This document shows, in pieces, positions 44,755-54,395 of a stretch of 64,000 bases of DNA. Source of the DNA: an uncultured Verrucomicrobia subdivision 3 bacterium (lineage in GTDB: Bacteria > Verrucomicrobiota > Verrucomicrobiia > Limisphaerales > UBA11358); the NCBI GenBank assembly GCA_903835255.1, contig CAILMI010000013.1:26453-90452 (forward strand), in the 5' to 3' direction. Made by a program: the position numbers and the translations under genes. Within the stretch, counting starts at the first letter, position 1. Each line of letters opens with the position of its first letter. Below the pieces are notes generated by a model that ran no database searches, was not told the DNA's origin, and was given only the letters and a program-made list of their open reading frames with translations.

Positions 44755-46067
44755 TCCGCAAATAAATCCGCCCCGGCCAGCCGCCGGACGCGGCGTCCAT
44801 CCTTGATCTCCCAGATCTCCGCCCCCAGCCCGTGCGGGGGTAATCCTGATAGTTTCTGAAAAAAATCCGGAAACGTCTTTTTCACGCAGGCCGGATTCTT
44901 AATCTTCATACCGGGAACTTTCAATCCCAGTGTCGCAAAACACATCGCCATGCGGTGGTCCTGGTAGGTCTCAATCTCGGCCCCCCGCAGAGCCGAAGGC
45001 CAGACCGTCAGAGTATCGCCCTCTTCCTCCACGCGGGCGCCGCACCGGGTCAGCTCCGTCCGCAGCGCCGCCACCCGCTCGCATTCCTGCACCCGCAGGC
45101 GCCCCAGATCGGTGAACCGCACGGCACTCGCCGCCAGCGGAGAAATCGCAATCGCCGTCATGATGCTGTCGGCTAAATCCGTTTTTCTGGAAAACGCCGC
45201 CGGCCATCCAGAAACCCCGCCCAGCCTCGCATCCATCTGCCAGTCCGATTGGGGCCACTCCTTCACCCGGATGGTCCCCGGACTGGAAGCCAGGCCGGCA
45301 ATAGCCAGCCGGTCGGCGGCCAGAAAATAACTCCCGCTCGAGGCATCCGGCTCGATCTGAAACGTCCCGCCCTGCCCCGGAAACACGCCCATCAACTTTG
45401 AGGTCATCGCCACATACGGCGATTCCTCCGCGTTCTCGCCGATCACCTGCACCTCCCAGCCACCGGCGGCCGCGCTCAACAGCAGCCCCGAGGCAAACTG
45501 CGAACTGTGCTCAATGCTCACCCGGCAACGCGGAGTCCCGAGCCCGGCCCGATCGCGGCCGCCCCCGTAAATCCTCACCGGCAGACGGTCGTTCCCCTGC
45601 TCGGATTCCACCCGATACCCGAGTTCGCGCAGCGCCTGAAAGAGCGACGCCTGCGGCCGCTCATGCATCCGCGGCACGCCGCTCAGCCGATAGACCCCCG
45701 GCCCCAGACAAACGAACGCCGATAAAAAACGCGCTGCCGTCCCCGCATTGCCCACGAACAGCTCCAGCGGCTTCTCCGGCGTGCCTGCGTTGGGAATATC
45801 GCCGCCCAGGCCCCGGACCGTGAGGGTGCGATTGCAGATTTCGGCAGGATCCTTTTCTGAGCGGACCTCAAAGCCGAGCTGACGCAGACAGGCGACCATG
45901 ATCTCCGTGTCCTCGCTCCACAGCGCGCCCCGGAGCGTCACCTCGCCCCGGGCCAGCGCGGCCAGAATCAGCGCCCGGTTCGTAATGCTCTTGGACCCGG
46001 GCACGGTGATCTCCGCGCGAACAGGCTGCGCCGGCGGAACGATTTCAATGAGCTCGGGTAAGGCCAT
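44751..46067 (-). CDS. aroA: 3-phosphoshikimate 1-carboxyvinyltransferase (EPSP synthase)
   Basis: 438 residues from the ATG at 46067 (MALPELIEIV); the longer frame begins with TTG. PGSKSITNRALILAALA near residue 24, NAGTAARFLSAF near 105, and the C-terminal DHRMAMCFATLGL. It makes EPSP from shikimate-3-phosphate and PEP. First of three overlapping genes aroA-cmk-plsC. Confidence 0.96.
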   Translation of the reverse strand: MALPELIEIVPPAQPVRAEITVPGSKSITNRALILAALARGEVTLRGALWSEDTEIMVACLRQLGFEVRSEKDPAEICNRTLTVRGLGGDIPNAGTPEKPLELFVGNAGTAARFLSAFVCLGPGVYRLSGVPRMHERPQASLFQALRELGYRVESEQGNDRLPVRIYGGGRDRAGLGTPRCRVSIEHSSQFASGLLLSAAAGGWEVQVIGENAEESPYVAMTSKLMGVFPGQGGTFQIEPDASSGSYFLAADRLAIAGLASSPGTIRVKEWPQSDWQMDARLGGVSGWPAAFSRKTDLADSIMTAIAISPLAASAVRFTDLGRLRVQECERVAALRTELTRCGARVEEEGDTLTVWPSALRGAEIETYQDHRMAMCFATLGLKVPGMKIKNPACVKKTFPDFFQKLSGLPPHGLGAEIWEIKDGRRVRRLAGADLFAE

Positions 46068-46181
46068 TCTCAACCTGAAATGAAGGTCGACCGGAAAAAA
46101 AGATAAAGCCCATGGCCCCGGTTCAAATCCGCAAAATTGGATCCTCCGACACAGGCATGGGACAGGTCTTCCCGGGTATGA

Positions 46182-47090
46182 TTATTGGCGTCCATGGGGT
46201 GCGGGTGCGGATCGATTCCGGCGCAGCGGGAGCGCCTGCCATTGGTCCCGGCGCCGCTTGGCCGTCGCAAAGATTTTCTCGATCAAGCGGGCATCGCCGC
46301 GGCGCAGCGCGCCCTGGAACCTCTTGAGTTCCGCCATAAACGCGCCGACCGACCGCGAAAGATTCTTGCGATTGGCCAGCGCAATATCCCGCCACATCTC
46401 CGGCGAACCGGAGGCGACGCGGGTGGTGTCGCGAAAGCCCGACGCACAGAGTCCCGCCTGCGCCCGGGGCTGCCGGGGATCCAGCACCAGCCCGGCCAGC
46501 GTGGCGGCGACGACGTGGGGGAGATGGCTGGAATCACTGACCAGACGGTCATGTTCGGCGGGCGGGAGCCTGAGGGTGCGCGCGCCGAGCGCTTTCCAGA
46601 AGTGTTCCAGCCGGCGAACGGCGGTCGCCTTGGATTTTTTGGTGGGTGTCAGGATGCAGGCGGCCTGCTCAAAAAGATCAGCGCGCGCGGCCAGCACCCC
46701 CGTTTTTTCCCCGCCGGCCATCGGATGGCTGCCCACAAAATGCCCGCCGGCCCCGGCAATGAGCGATTCCAGTTCGCGCACGGCCCCGGCCTTCACGCTG
46801 CCCACGTCGGTGACAAGGGCGCCGCGTTTGAGGGCGGGAAGAAATTGTTCCGTGAGCGCGCGCATCTGCGCCAGCGGGGTGCACAGAATGACCAGATCGG
46901 CATTGGAAACAGCCGCTAACAGATCGGTCACGGCATAATCCACCGCCCCCGCCCGCTCGCAGTCTTTCACTCGCGCCGCGTGCCGGACGAAGCCGGCGAT
47001 CTCAGCTGCCAGCCGATGCCGCCGGATGGCCAGCCCGAGGGAGCCTCCCAGCAGGCCGACGCCGACAATGGTGATTTTGCGGAATTGCAC
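46182..47090 (-). CDS. tyrA: Prephenate dehydrogenase
   Basis: 302 residues from a GTG at 47090 (VQFRKITIVGVGLLGGSLGL); a TTG at 47141 would add 17. Rossmann GVGLLGGSLG, catalytic region VGSHPMAGGEKTGVLAA near 135 and SHLPHVVAATLAG near 205. It oxidises prephenate to 4-hydroxyphenylpyruvate for tyrosine. Its end lies 114 bp before aroA on the same strand, so the four genes are probably one operon. Confidence 0.93.
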   Translation of the reverse strand: MQFRKITIVGVGLLGGSLGLAIRRHRLAAEIAGFVRHAARVKDCERAGAVDYAVTDLLAAVSNADLVILCTPLAQMRALTEQFLPALKRGALVTDVGSVKAGAVRELESLIAGAGGHFVGSHPMAGGEKTGVLAARADLFEQAACILTPTKKSKATAVRRLEHFWKALGARTLRLPPAEHDRLVSDSSHLPHVVAATLAGLVLDPRQPRAQAGLCASGFRDTTRVASGSPEMWRDIALANRKNLSRSVGAFMAELKRFQGALRRGDARLIEKIFATAKRRRDQWQALPLRRNRSAPAPHGRQ

Positions 47091-47211
47091 GCGGCGTACG
47101 ATAGCGGAACCCGCTTTCCTGATAAACCACGAAATGCACAAAACCCGGAAAAAGGAGCGCTCTCGCTTCCCGGCCCGTGAATCACATCAGAAGGGGCCTG
47201 ATCTCGCCGTA

Positions 47212-47757
47212 TTACGGAGCCATCTGCACGGCTTGGGCATGGGGCTTGCCATCCACAAAGACTTCCTTGAGGGTGGCGCGACCGGCGGAATCGATAGCCA
47301 CCTGGGCGGTCAGTTTTCCGGTGGGATTACCGGCGCCCTCGGCAACGTAGTATTTTTCAATGCCGTAGCGGACGCGAAGGGAAGAAGAGCTGTTGTTCCA
47401 GGTCCCCTCGCTTTTGCCCTGCAATAAAACCTCGCTGGAGGCCGGGACAAAATGGTCTGTGCTGGCGCGGCTTATTTCCCAGAATTGATTGGTGATGTCC
47501 GGCGCCAGCGCCACGAAAATGGTCGCGCCGCTTCGGCGCGGGGGCGTCCATGAGGCGGGAAAGCATTTTTCGGGAATGTCGCTGATGGCATAATTCAGCC
47601 GCACGAAATCCCCGCGCAGCAGATCCCGCGGATCCACCGGCTGCGTCTCGAGCAGCACCACCGCACCCACTCGCAGCCGGCGTTCCTGCTGGAAAACCGT
47701 GCCGAGCACCCACGCCGTTTGAAGCGCGAGGACGAGGATGAAAAGTTTGTTTTTCAA
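47212..47757 (-). CDS. GDYXXLXY-domain membrane-anchored protein
   Basis: 181 residues from a TTG at 47757 that overlaps the previous stop (TTGA); the frame runs on to 48141 but that part is a shadow of the DUF2157 gene. N-terminal helix KLFILVLALQTAWVLGTVFQ, then the name motif GDFVRLNY at 49-56. The fold carries a second copy of strands (KYYVAEGAGNP). Always found with DUF2157/DUF4401 membrane proteins; function unknown. Confidence 0.87.
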   Translation of the reverse strand: MKNKLFILVLALQTAWVLGTVFQQERRLRVGAVVLLETQPVDPRDLLRGDFVRLNYAISDIPEKCFPASWTPPRRSGATIFVALAPDITNQFWEISRASTDHFVPASSEVLLQGKSEGTWNNSSSSLRVRYGIEKYYVAEGAGNPTGKLTAQVAIDSAGRATLKEVFVDGKPHAQAVQMAP

Positions 47758-48941
47758 ATATTGCCCGGGGTTGGGGAAGACTGGATCCGGCGCATCAGAG
47801 CGCGGCGCCTCTTTTCCAGAGCCACGCCGAAGGCGATCAGAAAGGTGCCGGACACGACAAACATCAGCCCCGTCCATGCCATGGTTCCAAACAGTCCGAA
47901 ATACGCCGAGAGAATATCCAGAGCGATAAAGGTCATGCCGAGATTGACCAGAAAGGGCGAGCGCCGCTGCAGGCCGATCTGGATTTGGAGCAGGCAGAAA
48001 ATAAAGAGGGCGATGACTGCCGTGCCGTTGACGGCATTTAGGCCGCGATAGATATGCATGGATTCCTCTCCTGTCGCATAAAATACCGCGCACAACAGAG
48101 CAGCCACCGCTGCCAGCGCCCACGCCCACGTCAAACGCCATTGCCGTGTCAGCCCCGTCAGATTGCGGGTGCCCGCCGCCGTCAGAACGATCCCCAGCCC
48201 CGCCAGTCCCGGTAACAGCCAGGGACAGGTCTGGGCGTCGGGCTGGACCCCGCTAAAAAAGCCAGCGCACGTGAGGGGATAGGCAGAGAGCAGCAATCCC
48301 AGCGCCCCGGCCTTCTCCGCCACCGGCGCGAAATCTGGAAAGGAGGTCCGTTGCAAGAGGTAGCCCGCGCCGATCAGGTTCAGGCCAAGCAGCGCAAAGG
48401 CGAGAACTTCGATCTCGCCGCAAAAATACATCCTGCTGTCCGGCTGGTTGATTTCGCATCCGAACCAGATGAAAAAAGCGGCGAGGAACAAAACGAACTG
48501 GACCCGGGAGCGCAGCAGCCATGGGAGCGGGGCCAGGCCGAGCATCCAGAGGAGAAATGTGTCGGCAAGGCAGCCCTCGAGGTGATAGACCTGACCCACG
48601 AGCGCGATGTTCACGAGGAAAAGCGCCGAGCCCAGAAATTGAAGCGCCTCGCCGAGTTGGATGTATTTTTGGCGGGCCCGGCGCAACCACCCCCCGACAC
48701 CCTGCGCCCCCAGCATCAGGCCAAGGCCGATGGCGATTTTCAGCCACCGCGGAATGTCGTCCCAATGGGCGGATACGAGCAGCGCGATCCCTGCCGCAAT
48801 CAGGATGGCACCGAGGAGGAAGACCACACTGAGAAATTTTCCGCCGTCCTCTTTGAGCTTGAAATGCGCAACAATGGCGTCGCGCTGTTCTCCCGTAATT
48901 AGCCCCGCTGCGCAGATTTTTTCAATGTCCCGGGTTTTCAT
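47754..48941 (-). CDS. DUF2157 membrane protein
   Basis: 395 residues from the ATG at 48941 (MKTRDIEKICAAGLITGEQR); the frame to 48971 begins with TTG. Cytoplasmic helical N-terminus, then about 11 or 12 hydrophobic segments (LLGAILIAAGIALLVSAHWD near 50). The downstream gene's start overlaps its stop. The pair is common in Gram-negatives with no known role. Confidence 0.88.
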   Translation of the reverse strand: MKTRDIEKICAAGLITGEQRDAIVAHFKLKEDGGKFLSVVFLLGAILIAAGIALLVSAHWDDIPRWLKIAIGLGLMLGAQGVGGWLRRARQKYIQLGEALQFLGSALFLVNIALVGQVYHLEGCLADTFLLWMLGLAPLPWLLRSRVQFVLFLAAFFIWFGCEINQPDSRMYFCGEIEVLAFALLGLNLIGAGYLLQRTSFPDFAPVAEKAGALGLLLSAYPLTCAGFFSGVQPDAQTCPWLLPGLAGLGIVLTAAGTRNLTGLTRQWRLTWAWALAAVAALLCAVFYATGEESMHIYRGLNAVNGTAVIALFIFCLLQIQIGLQRRSPFLVNLGMTFIALDILSAYFGLFGTMAWTGLMFVVSGTFLIAFGVALEKRRRALMRRIQSSPTPGNI

Positions 48942-48977
48942 TTTTGTTGCGGTCCGGGCAGCGGTCTGCAACGCCCG

Positions 48978-51272
48978 TCAGGGATGCACCGTCACCTGCA
49001 GCGGCTGGTCGCGGCGTTGGGCGAAGCGCTTCACATAATCCTCCCACGCCCCATGGTGGGTGAAATCGCCACTGCGATCCCAACTCGCACCCAAATAATA
49101 GGTGAACGGCTGGCCCGGATTGACTTGCAGGATGGCGAGCTGATTGCGAATGGCCGGGTACCCCTCATGTGTCGGCTGCGGCACGGCGGCGCGCTTTTTC
49201 GATTCGGGCATGCCCGGGTCGTCATTGGTAAATTCTTTCACCGCGCCTTTCGGCAAAATCACCGCCACGGCCGTGATGCCTTTGGGCTGATCTTCCGGCT
49301 GCCAGTAAGCCATCCAACCTTCGGCCAGATCATGGGCGATGAATTCCTCGCGATTGGTCGGGCAAGCGCGCTCGGCAAAACCCACGCCGATCGTCAGCGG
49401 CGACCTGTCATCGCTGGCGAGGGTGGACTGCACCTTGGTTAACCACGAGCCGGCATCGATGCTGAAACGCTTCGTCTCGGAAACCGTGCGGCCATTGCCA
49501 GCGTCCCAGGTGTCATAGGTCAGCTCAAATTCTGAACGGATCGGACCGGTGGTGATGAGTTTCCAGTGCTTCCAATTGCTGGAGACCAACAGCTTCTGGC
49601 CATCCCAGATGCCAAGACCGCCGCACCCCCGGCTCTTGCCGCACCGATAATCATCCATAAACGAACCATTGTCTTCGTGGTAATGCTTGGTGCGATACAT
49701 CGTGTCCACGATGAGCCCCCGGTCTTTCTTGACCCACACGTCCGCGCCGCTGCTGATGGTACCCTCGGCCTTGATGAGCGCCTGCCCGTAGGCGCGGAAG
49801 GCGATCCGGTCGCTCTCCCACGCGAAATCGTCAAACCGTTCCGGCACGAAACGCGCCAGCGTCTTCACCAGCGGCGGCGGCACAGCCGCCAGCGCGGCGG
49901 CGCTCAGCACGTAAAACGTCCGCGTTTCGCCGGGCGCGAGGGTCACCTGGAACAGCAAGCTGTCGGCCAATGCATTTGTTTTTTGGCTGTAGACCTGAGC
50001 GTCTAAAATCCGTGAGGACAGCCCATCCATTACGGCCCAGGCGGCCGGTTGCGTTTCGCCGGAAATTGAAACTTCCTTCAGAGCCACTTCCACCGTCTCG
50101 CTTTCGCGCCAGAATTTTGCGGGGTTGGTGATTTTGACGACGGATGCTTTTGCAATTTCCAATACGGCCATCCGGTACACCTCGCTGCCCGCCAGCAGGA
50201 ATGCGCCGACGCCATAGGCTTCGGTAGATTCGGGTGCAAAATTTTTGGGATCCGCGCCGATGGGCTGGACGTGCGTCAGCTTGCCATCGGGCTCCACGCA
50301 GGCCGCCAGAGCCGCCCACGCCTTGCGCACGGCGGGTTCATACGGCGCGCGGTCAAGTAGGCCCTGATTGATGCCCCATGCCAGCGCGTAGGTGTAAAAG
50401 CCGGACCCGCTGGTTTCCTTCAGCGGGTAGCTGCCCGGATCGAGCAGGCTCGCGCGCCAAAGCCCGTCCGGCTGCTGGCAGGTCAGAATCTTAGCGGACA
50501 TGTCCTTGAACAACTGCTCGAAACGCGGACGGTCGGGATGGTTCGTCGGCAGGTATTGCAGGACGCGGACGAGGCCGCCTATGACCCATCCATTGCCGCG
50601 GCTCCAGAAAATCTTTTTTCCATTTGCCTCTGTTTTTTTGAAATAGGTGCTGTCGCGGAAAAATAGGTGCTCTTTCTTGTCGTAAAGAAACTCCGTCGTC
50701 CGCCACCAATTTTTTACCGCAAAGTCCAGATAGGCCTTGTCGCCGGTCGCCGCGTAGAGCCGGACCCAGGCGGGCGGCCCCATGAACAGGGAATCGCACC
50801 ACGACCAGTTTTCGCGGGTCTTCCGGTCCTCCCGCTGCACGAACTCCAAGCTGGTCACTAGGGACGGCTTGGCCAGGATGGCGTCGAAGCGTTCCCGCAG
50901 CGGCGCAATCCTCTTCGGGTCGCTGGAGAGAAAATAAAGCTCCGCCCAGGTCTGGCCGATGCAATGGTCGTCGGCGTCATAAAAGCGCGGCCCCAGCTGC
51001 CAGCCGTTCGTCTCGCCCAGCGCCACCATCGCGTCCCGGTATTTCGCCGTGCCGGAGATGCCCGCCAGCGCCATGAAACCCGCGTCCCCCGCGGCCTGCA
51101 CCCAGCCGGTTGCCGGGCGGTTGGTCGCCGTGACGGGGTGCGCCAGCTGCCAGTCAGCCACCCGCTGCATCACCTCCAGCACCGGGGCGGGGGCGATGTT
51201 TTGGGCCTGCAGCGGAAGGCTGCCCAGCAGCGAGACCGTCAGGGCGAGCGGAAGGAGGAAGGTTTTTTTCAT
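48978..51272 (-). CDS. Unsaturated rhamnogalacturonyl hydrolase (GH105) fused to DUF4861
   Basis: 764 residues, signal peptide about 1-23 (MKKTFLLPLALTVSLLGSLP). Residues about 30-375 are an alpha/alpha barrel of the GH88/GH105 class; catalytic Asp candidates are in YDADDHC near 99-102 and in CDSLFMGPPAW (D160). Residues about 380-764 are DUF4861 (beta-rich, with DDFAWESDRIAFRAYGQAL and GVGFAERACPT). GH105 removes the unsaturated uronic acid left by pectate or rhamnogalacturonan lyases. Second gene on this strand after another GH105. Confidence 0.9.
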   Translation of the reverse strand: MKKTFLLPLALTVSLLGSLPLQAQNIAPAPVLEVMQRVADWQLAHPVTATNRPATGWVQAAGDAGFMALAGISGTAKYRDAMVALGETNGWQLGPRFYDADDHCIGQTWAELYFLSSDPKRIAPLRERFDAILAKPSLVTSLEFVQREDRKTRENWSWCDSLFMGPPAWVRLYAATGDKAYLDFAVKNWWRTTEFLYDKKEHLFFRDSTYFKKTEANGKKIFWSRGNGWVIGGLVRVLQYLPTNHPDRPRFEQLFKDMSAKILTCQQPDGLWRASLLDPGSYPLKETSGSGFYTYALAWGINQGLLDRAPYEPAVRKAWAALAACVEPDGKLTHVQPIGADPKNFAPESTEAYGVGAFLLAGSEVYRMAVLEIAKASVVKITNPAKFWRESETVEVALKEVSISGETQPAAWAVMDGLSSRILDAQVYSQKTNALADSLLFQVTLAPGETRTFYVLSAAALAAVPPPLVKTLARFVPERFDDFAWESDRIAFRAYGQALIKAEGTISSGADVWVKKDRGLIVDTMYRTKHYHEDNGSFMDDYRCGKSRGCGGLGIWDGQKLLVSSNWKHWKLITTGPIRSEFELTYDTWDAGNGRTVSETKRFSIDAGSWLTKVQSTLASDDRSPLTIGVGFAERACPTNREEFIAHDLAEGWMAYWQPEDQPKGITAVAVILPKGAVKEFTNDDPGMPESKKRAAVPQPTHEGYPAIRNQLAILQVNPGQPFTYYLGASWDRSGDFTHHGAWEDYVKRFAQRRDQPLQVTVHP

Positions 51273-51280
51273 GAGTGAAA

Positions 51281-52513
51281 TCAGGGGGTCGTCAACAGGG
51301 TTTCTAATTCGATTCCGGCCAGAATAAAGGGCCCGACGCCTTTCAGGTCGTTCTTCACGACGGGCTCGTGAATGTAATACTCAAAGCTGCCGTCGCGCAT
51401 CTTGCCGTTGCTCGGCGAGCCGCCGAGTCCGGCCACGGAGCAGCACTTCATGAGCGACCATTGCAGGTTCCCGTCGTAGCGGATGAACTGCTCAAGGATG
51501 CCGTGATAGCCCTTCTCGATCGCCGCCCGGTAATCCCGCGGGAGATACCCTTGATTGACCCCCTTGGCCAGCGCATAGACCATCATGCAGGAGACCGTGG
51601 CCTCCCGGTAATTTCCCGCGCGCGCCCCCTGATCCACCACCTGATACCAAGTGCCACTCACAGCGTCCTGATACTTCAGCATGCCCGCGCATACCTTTTG
51701 AAAGAGGGCGATGAGCTCCGGCCGGGCGGGGGAATTGGTCGGAATATAATCCAGCGTGTCCACCAGACCCATCGCATACCAGCCGATGGCGCGTCCCCAG
51801 AAATTGGACGAGCAGCCGGTGACCGGATTCGCCCAGGGCTGCACCCGGGCCGCATCCCATCCGTGATACAACAGCCCCGACCGGGCGTCATAGGTATGCG
51901 CGTCGATCAACCGGAATTGCAGGGCGATATCCTCAAAGACCGCGGCGGGCTCCCCGGTCATCCGGGCCTGCTCAGCATAAAACGGCGCGCCCATGTAAAG
52001 CCCGTCCAGCCACATTTGCTGGGTGTACCGCTGCTTGTGCCAGAAGCCGCCGCCCTGTGTGCGGGGCTGCGTGTCCAGCTGCCGCCGCAACAGTGCGGCA
52101 GCTTGGGGATAGCGAGGGTCGCGGGTGAGTCGCCCCAGAGCGAGCACAGTCTTGCCTGGGTTGAGCGCGTCCAGCTGGTATTCTTCGGGTCGGTAGGTTT
52201 GGATGGCCCCGTTGGTTGAGAGAAAGGATCCAATCGCATTTTCGGCAAAGGCGAGGGTGCGCGGGTCCTGAGGATTTAATTTCAAGAGCGCCAGCGTGAA
52301 CAGGCCGGCGGTATAATCCCATTTGGCCTTGCCGCCCGGTTGCCAGTCCAGGCTATCGCCGCGCCGGACCATTTCGGAGCTGGCCAGCCGCGCGGACCAT
52401 TGCCGGGGCGTCGCCCCGTAAAAAGACATCGGGGCGCCGGGCTGGGTGGCGCAGGAGGCGCACAGCACGGCCATCGAAAAAAGTGCGGCGCTGCGGACAA
52501 TAAAGTTTTTCAT
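51281..52513 (-). CDS. GH105-family lipoprotein (YteR-like)
   Basis: 410 residues from the ATG at 52513, with AGGAATTG ahead; the longer frame begins with TTG. Lipobox LCASC with Cys21. Catalytic pair as in YteR: Asp in YQLDALNPG (D115) and D170 in MWLDGLYMG. The helical barrel continues with WGRAIGWYAMGLVDTLDYIP. It should hydrolyse unsaturated rhamnogalacturonan disaccharides at the outer membrane. The GH105-DUF4861 gene follows by 8 bp, so they are one transcript. Confidence 0.9.
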   Translation of the reverse strand: MKNFIVRSAALFSMAVLCASCATQPGAPMSFYGATPRQWSARLASSEMVRRGDSLDWQPGGKAKWDYTAGLFTLALLKLNPQDPRTLAFAENAIGSFLSTNGAIQTYRPEEYQLDALNPGKTVLALGRLTRDPRYPQAAALLRRQLDTQPRTQGGGFWHKQRYTQQMWLDGLYMGAPFYAEQARMTGEPAAVFEDIALQFRLIDAHTYDARSGLLYHGWDAARVQPWANPVTGCSSNFWGRAIGWYAMGLVDTLDYIPTNSPARPELIALFQKVCAGMLKYQDAVSGTWYQVVDQGARAGNYREATVSCMMVYALAKGVNQGYLPRDYRAAIEKGYHGILEQFIRYDGNLQWSLMKCCSVAGLGGSPSNGKMRDGSFEYYIHEPVVKNDLKGVGPFILAGIELETLLTTP

Positions 52514-52630
52514 GATCAATTCCTAGGTTCGGCCGACGCTATCAAAACTCCGCTGGGCGATGAAGACATTTCCGGCACGGCCCGTCGACAAAATCCTTGT
52601 CGCCAAAAAACCCGGGCCCGTCCCAAAGGA

Positions 52631-53404
52631 TCAGCGTCCCAGCCAGCCGCCGTCGATGTTCAGCACCACGCCGTTGAGATAATCCGAATCGCCCGAGGCC
52701 AGGAACACGCAGCCGCCCGCGATATCCGACGCCGCGCCCCAGCGGCCTTCGGGGATGCGGTCCAGAATCGATTGATTCCGAGCCGGATCCTCGCGGAGCG
52801 CCCGGGTGTTTTCCGTGGCGATGTAGCCGGGGGCGATGGCGTTGACATTGATGCGTTCCTTGGCCCATTCGTTGGAGAGGGCCTTGGTCACGCCGGCGAT
52901 AGCGTGTTTGCTGGCCGCATACGCCGGCACGGTGATGCCGCCCTGAAAGGACAGCAGGGACGCGATATTAACCAGTTTGAGCCGCGCCGCCGCGGGCGCC
53001 TGGGCACGTCCCGATTCAATCCACCACTTGCCGGCGGCTTGCATCAGGAAAAATGGCGAATTCAGGTTGGTCGCAATCACGGCATTCCAGTCCGCCTCGG
53101 AAAAATCCTTGGCGGGGGCACGCCGGATGATCCCGGCGTTGTTCACCAGCACGTCCAGCTTGCCCGCCTTGGCAAGAATCTGCCCGATGACGGCGGCGGA
53201 TTCCTTCTGGGTGCCAGTCCCCAGGTCGGCATTGTGGGGAATGAAGGTCCCGCCCGCCGCCTGCACTGCGGTACCAGTCTCTGCCAGATCGCTGCGCGCC
53301 ACGCCCACGACCGTGGCGCCTTCCTTGGCGAACGCCACGCAGATGGCCTGTCCGATGCCCCGGCTCGCGCCGGTGATCACGACCACTTGGTTTTTTAATT
53401 TCAT
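52631..53404 (-). CDS. kduD: 2-keto-3-deoxygluconate oxidoreductase (KduD)
   Basis: 257 residues from the ATG at 53404 (MKLKNQVVVITGASRGIGQA); the longer frame is a shadow of kduI. Short-chain dehydrogenase: TGASRGIG NAD loop, NNAG, and active site Ser with YAASK. The KduD-type stretch YIATENTRALREDPARNQSI is present. It converts 3-deoxy-D-glycero-2,5-hexodiulosonate to KDG in pectin breakdown. Downstream of kduI by 25 bp. Confidence 0.92.
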   Translation of the reverse strand: MKLKNQVVVITGASRGIGQAICVAFAKEGATVVGVARSDLAETGTAVQAAGGTFIPHNADLGTGTQKESAAVIGQILAKAGKLDVLVNNAGIIRRAPAKDFSEADWNAVIATNLNSPFFLMQAAGKWWIESGRAQAPAAARLKLVNIASLLSFQGGITVPAYAASKHAIAGVTKALSNEWAKERINVNAIAPGYIATENTRALREDPARNQSILDRIPEGRWGAASDIAGGCVFLASGDSDYLNGVVLNIDGGWLGR

Positions 53405-53429
53405 GAAAAAATATGCGCGCGTTTTTTGT

Positions 53430-54266
53430 TCAGCGCAGATCCAGCGGCTTCGCGGGGTCCATGTCGTCGAATACCTGGTTTTCACCGGCCATGCCCCAGA
53501 TGAACTTGTAATTGCCCGTGCCGCAGCCGAAGTGCATGGACCAGTTCGGCGACAGCGCCACGTCCTCGTCATGCAGAAACAGGTGACGCGACTCCTGCGG
53601 TTCGCCCAGAAAGTGAGCGAGAGCCCGGTCGCCCAGATCGAAGTAGAAATAGATTTCCGTGCGCCGCCAATGGGTGTGGGGCGGGAAGGAATTCCAGACG
53701 TTGCCCGGCTCCAGCGCGGTCAGCCCCATCACCAGCTGGCAGCTCTGAATGCCGCCCTGATGGATAAATTTGTAGATTGTCCGCTGGTTGGCGGTCTCCA
53801 TCGCCCCTAATTTGACCGGAGCCGCCTCGGAAGATTTCATCATCGCAGCGGGATGCGCGGCGTGAGCCGGGCAGGACAGGAAATAAAACTTCGCGGGATT
53901 TTTCGGGTCCGCGCTGCTGAAGGAGACGGACTTTGTGCCCATCGGCACATAGGCGCAGTCCAATCGGTCCAGCGCAAAGGCTTTGCCGTCTGCGACGATG
54001 CTGCCGGCGCCGCCGATGTTGATCGCGCCCAGTTCGCGGCGCTCCAGGAAGAACGCGCGGCCGGTCTCCTTGTGGTTCGGCAATTCCAGCGGCTGGCCCC
54101 CCGGCATCACCCCGCCCACCACCAGCCGGTCCAGATCAGTGAAATGGCCGGTCACCTCGCCCGGCACAAACAGACGGTTGATAAAAAAAGCATCGCGCAA
54201 TTCCTGTGTGGACATTCCAGCCATGTCCTGAGGTCGCGGCATCCGGCGGATCGAAGAAGCAATCAT
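53430..54266 (-). CDS. kduI: 5-dehydro-4-deoxy-D-glucuronate isomerase (KduI)
   Basis: 278 residues, family length. Zinc ligands H197, H199 and E204 in PPHTHWRRTEIYFYF, one residue from the E. coli numbering, plus a later His in NWSMHFGCG. It isomerises the open-chain unsaturated uronate released by GH105/GH88 enzymes to the KduD substrate. First gene of kduI-kduD-GH105-GH105; kdgK, kdgA and a sugar importer are not in the window. Confidence 0.95.
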   Translation of the reverse strand: MIASSIRRMPRPQDMAGMSTQELRDAFFINRLFVPGEVTGHFTDLDRLVVGGVMPGGQPLELPNHKETGRAFFLERRELGAINIGGAGSIVADGKAFALDRLDCAYVPMGTKSVSFSSADPKNPAKFYFLSCPAHAAHPAAMMKSSEAAPVKLGAMETANQRTIYKFIHQGGIQSCQLVMGLTALEPGNVWNSFPPHTHWRRTEIYFYFDLGDRALAHFLGEPQESRHLFLHDEDVALSPNWSMHFGCGTGNYKFIWGMAGENQVFDDMDPAKPLDLR

Positions 54267-54395
54267 GCGGCGAGTCTAGATTTTAAGATCGGGCGCGGTC
54301 AATGGTGAAACTCGGTCCGGTGAATTCCGCTTCCCTTTCCGGACCCGGACGGTGTGCTGACAGCCGGCTTCCGGGTGGGCGAAGAGAAAGGCATC

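Noticed and set aside
47758..48141. N-terminal extension of the GDYXXLXY frame
   Set aside because: It lies wholly inside the DUF2157 gene; the TTG at 47757 before the membrane helix explains the gene.
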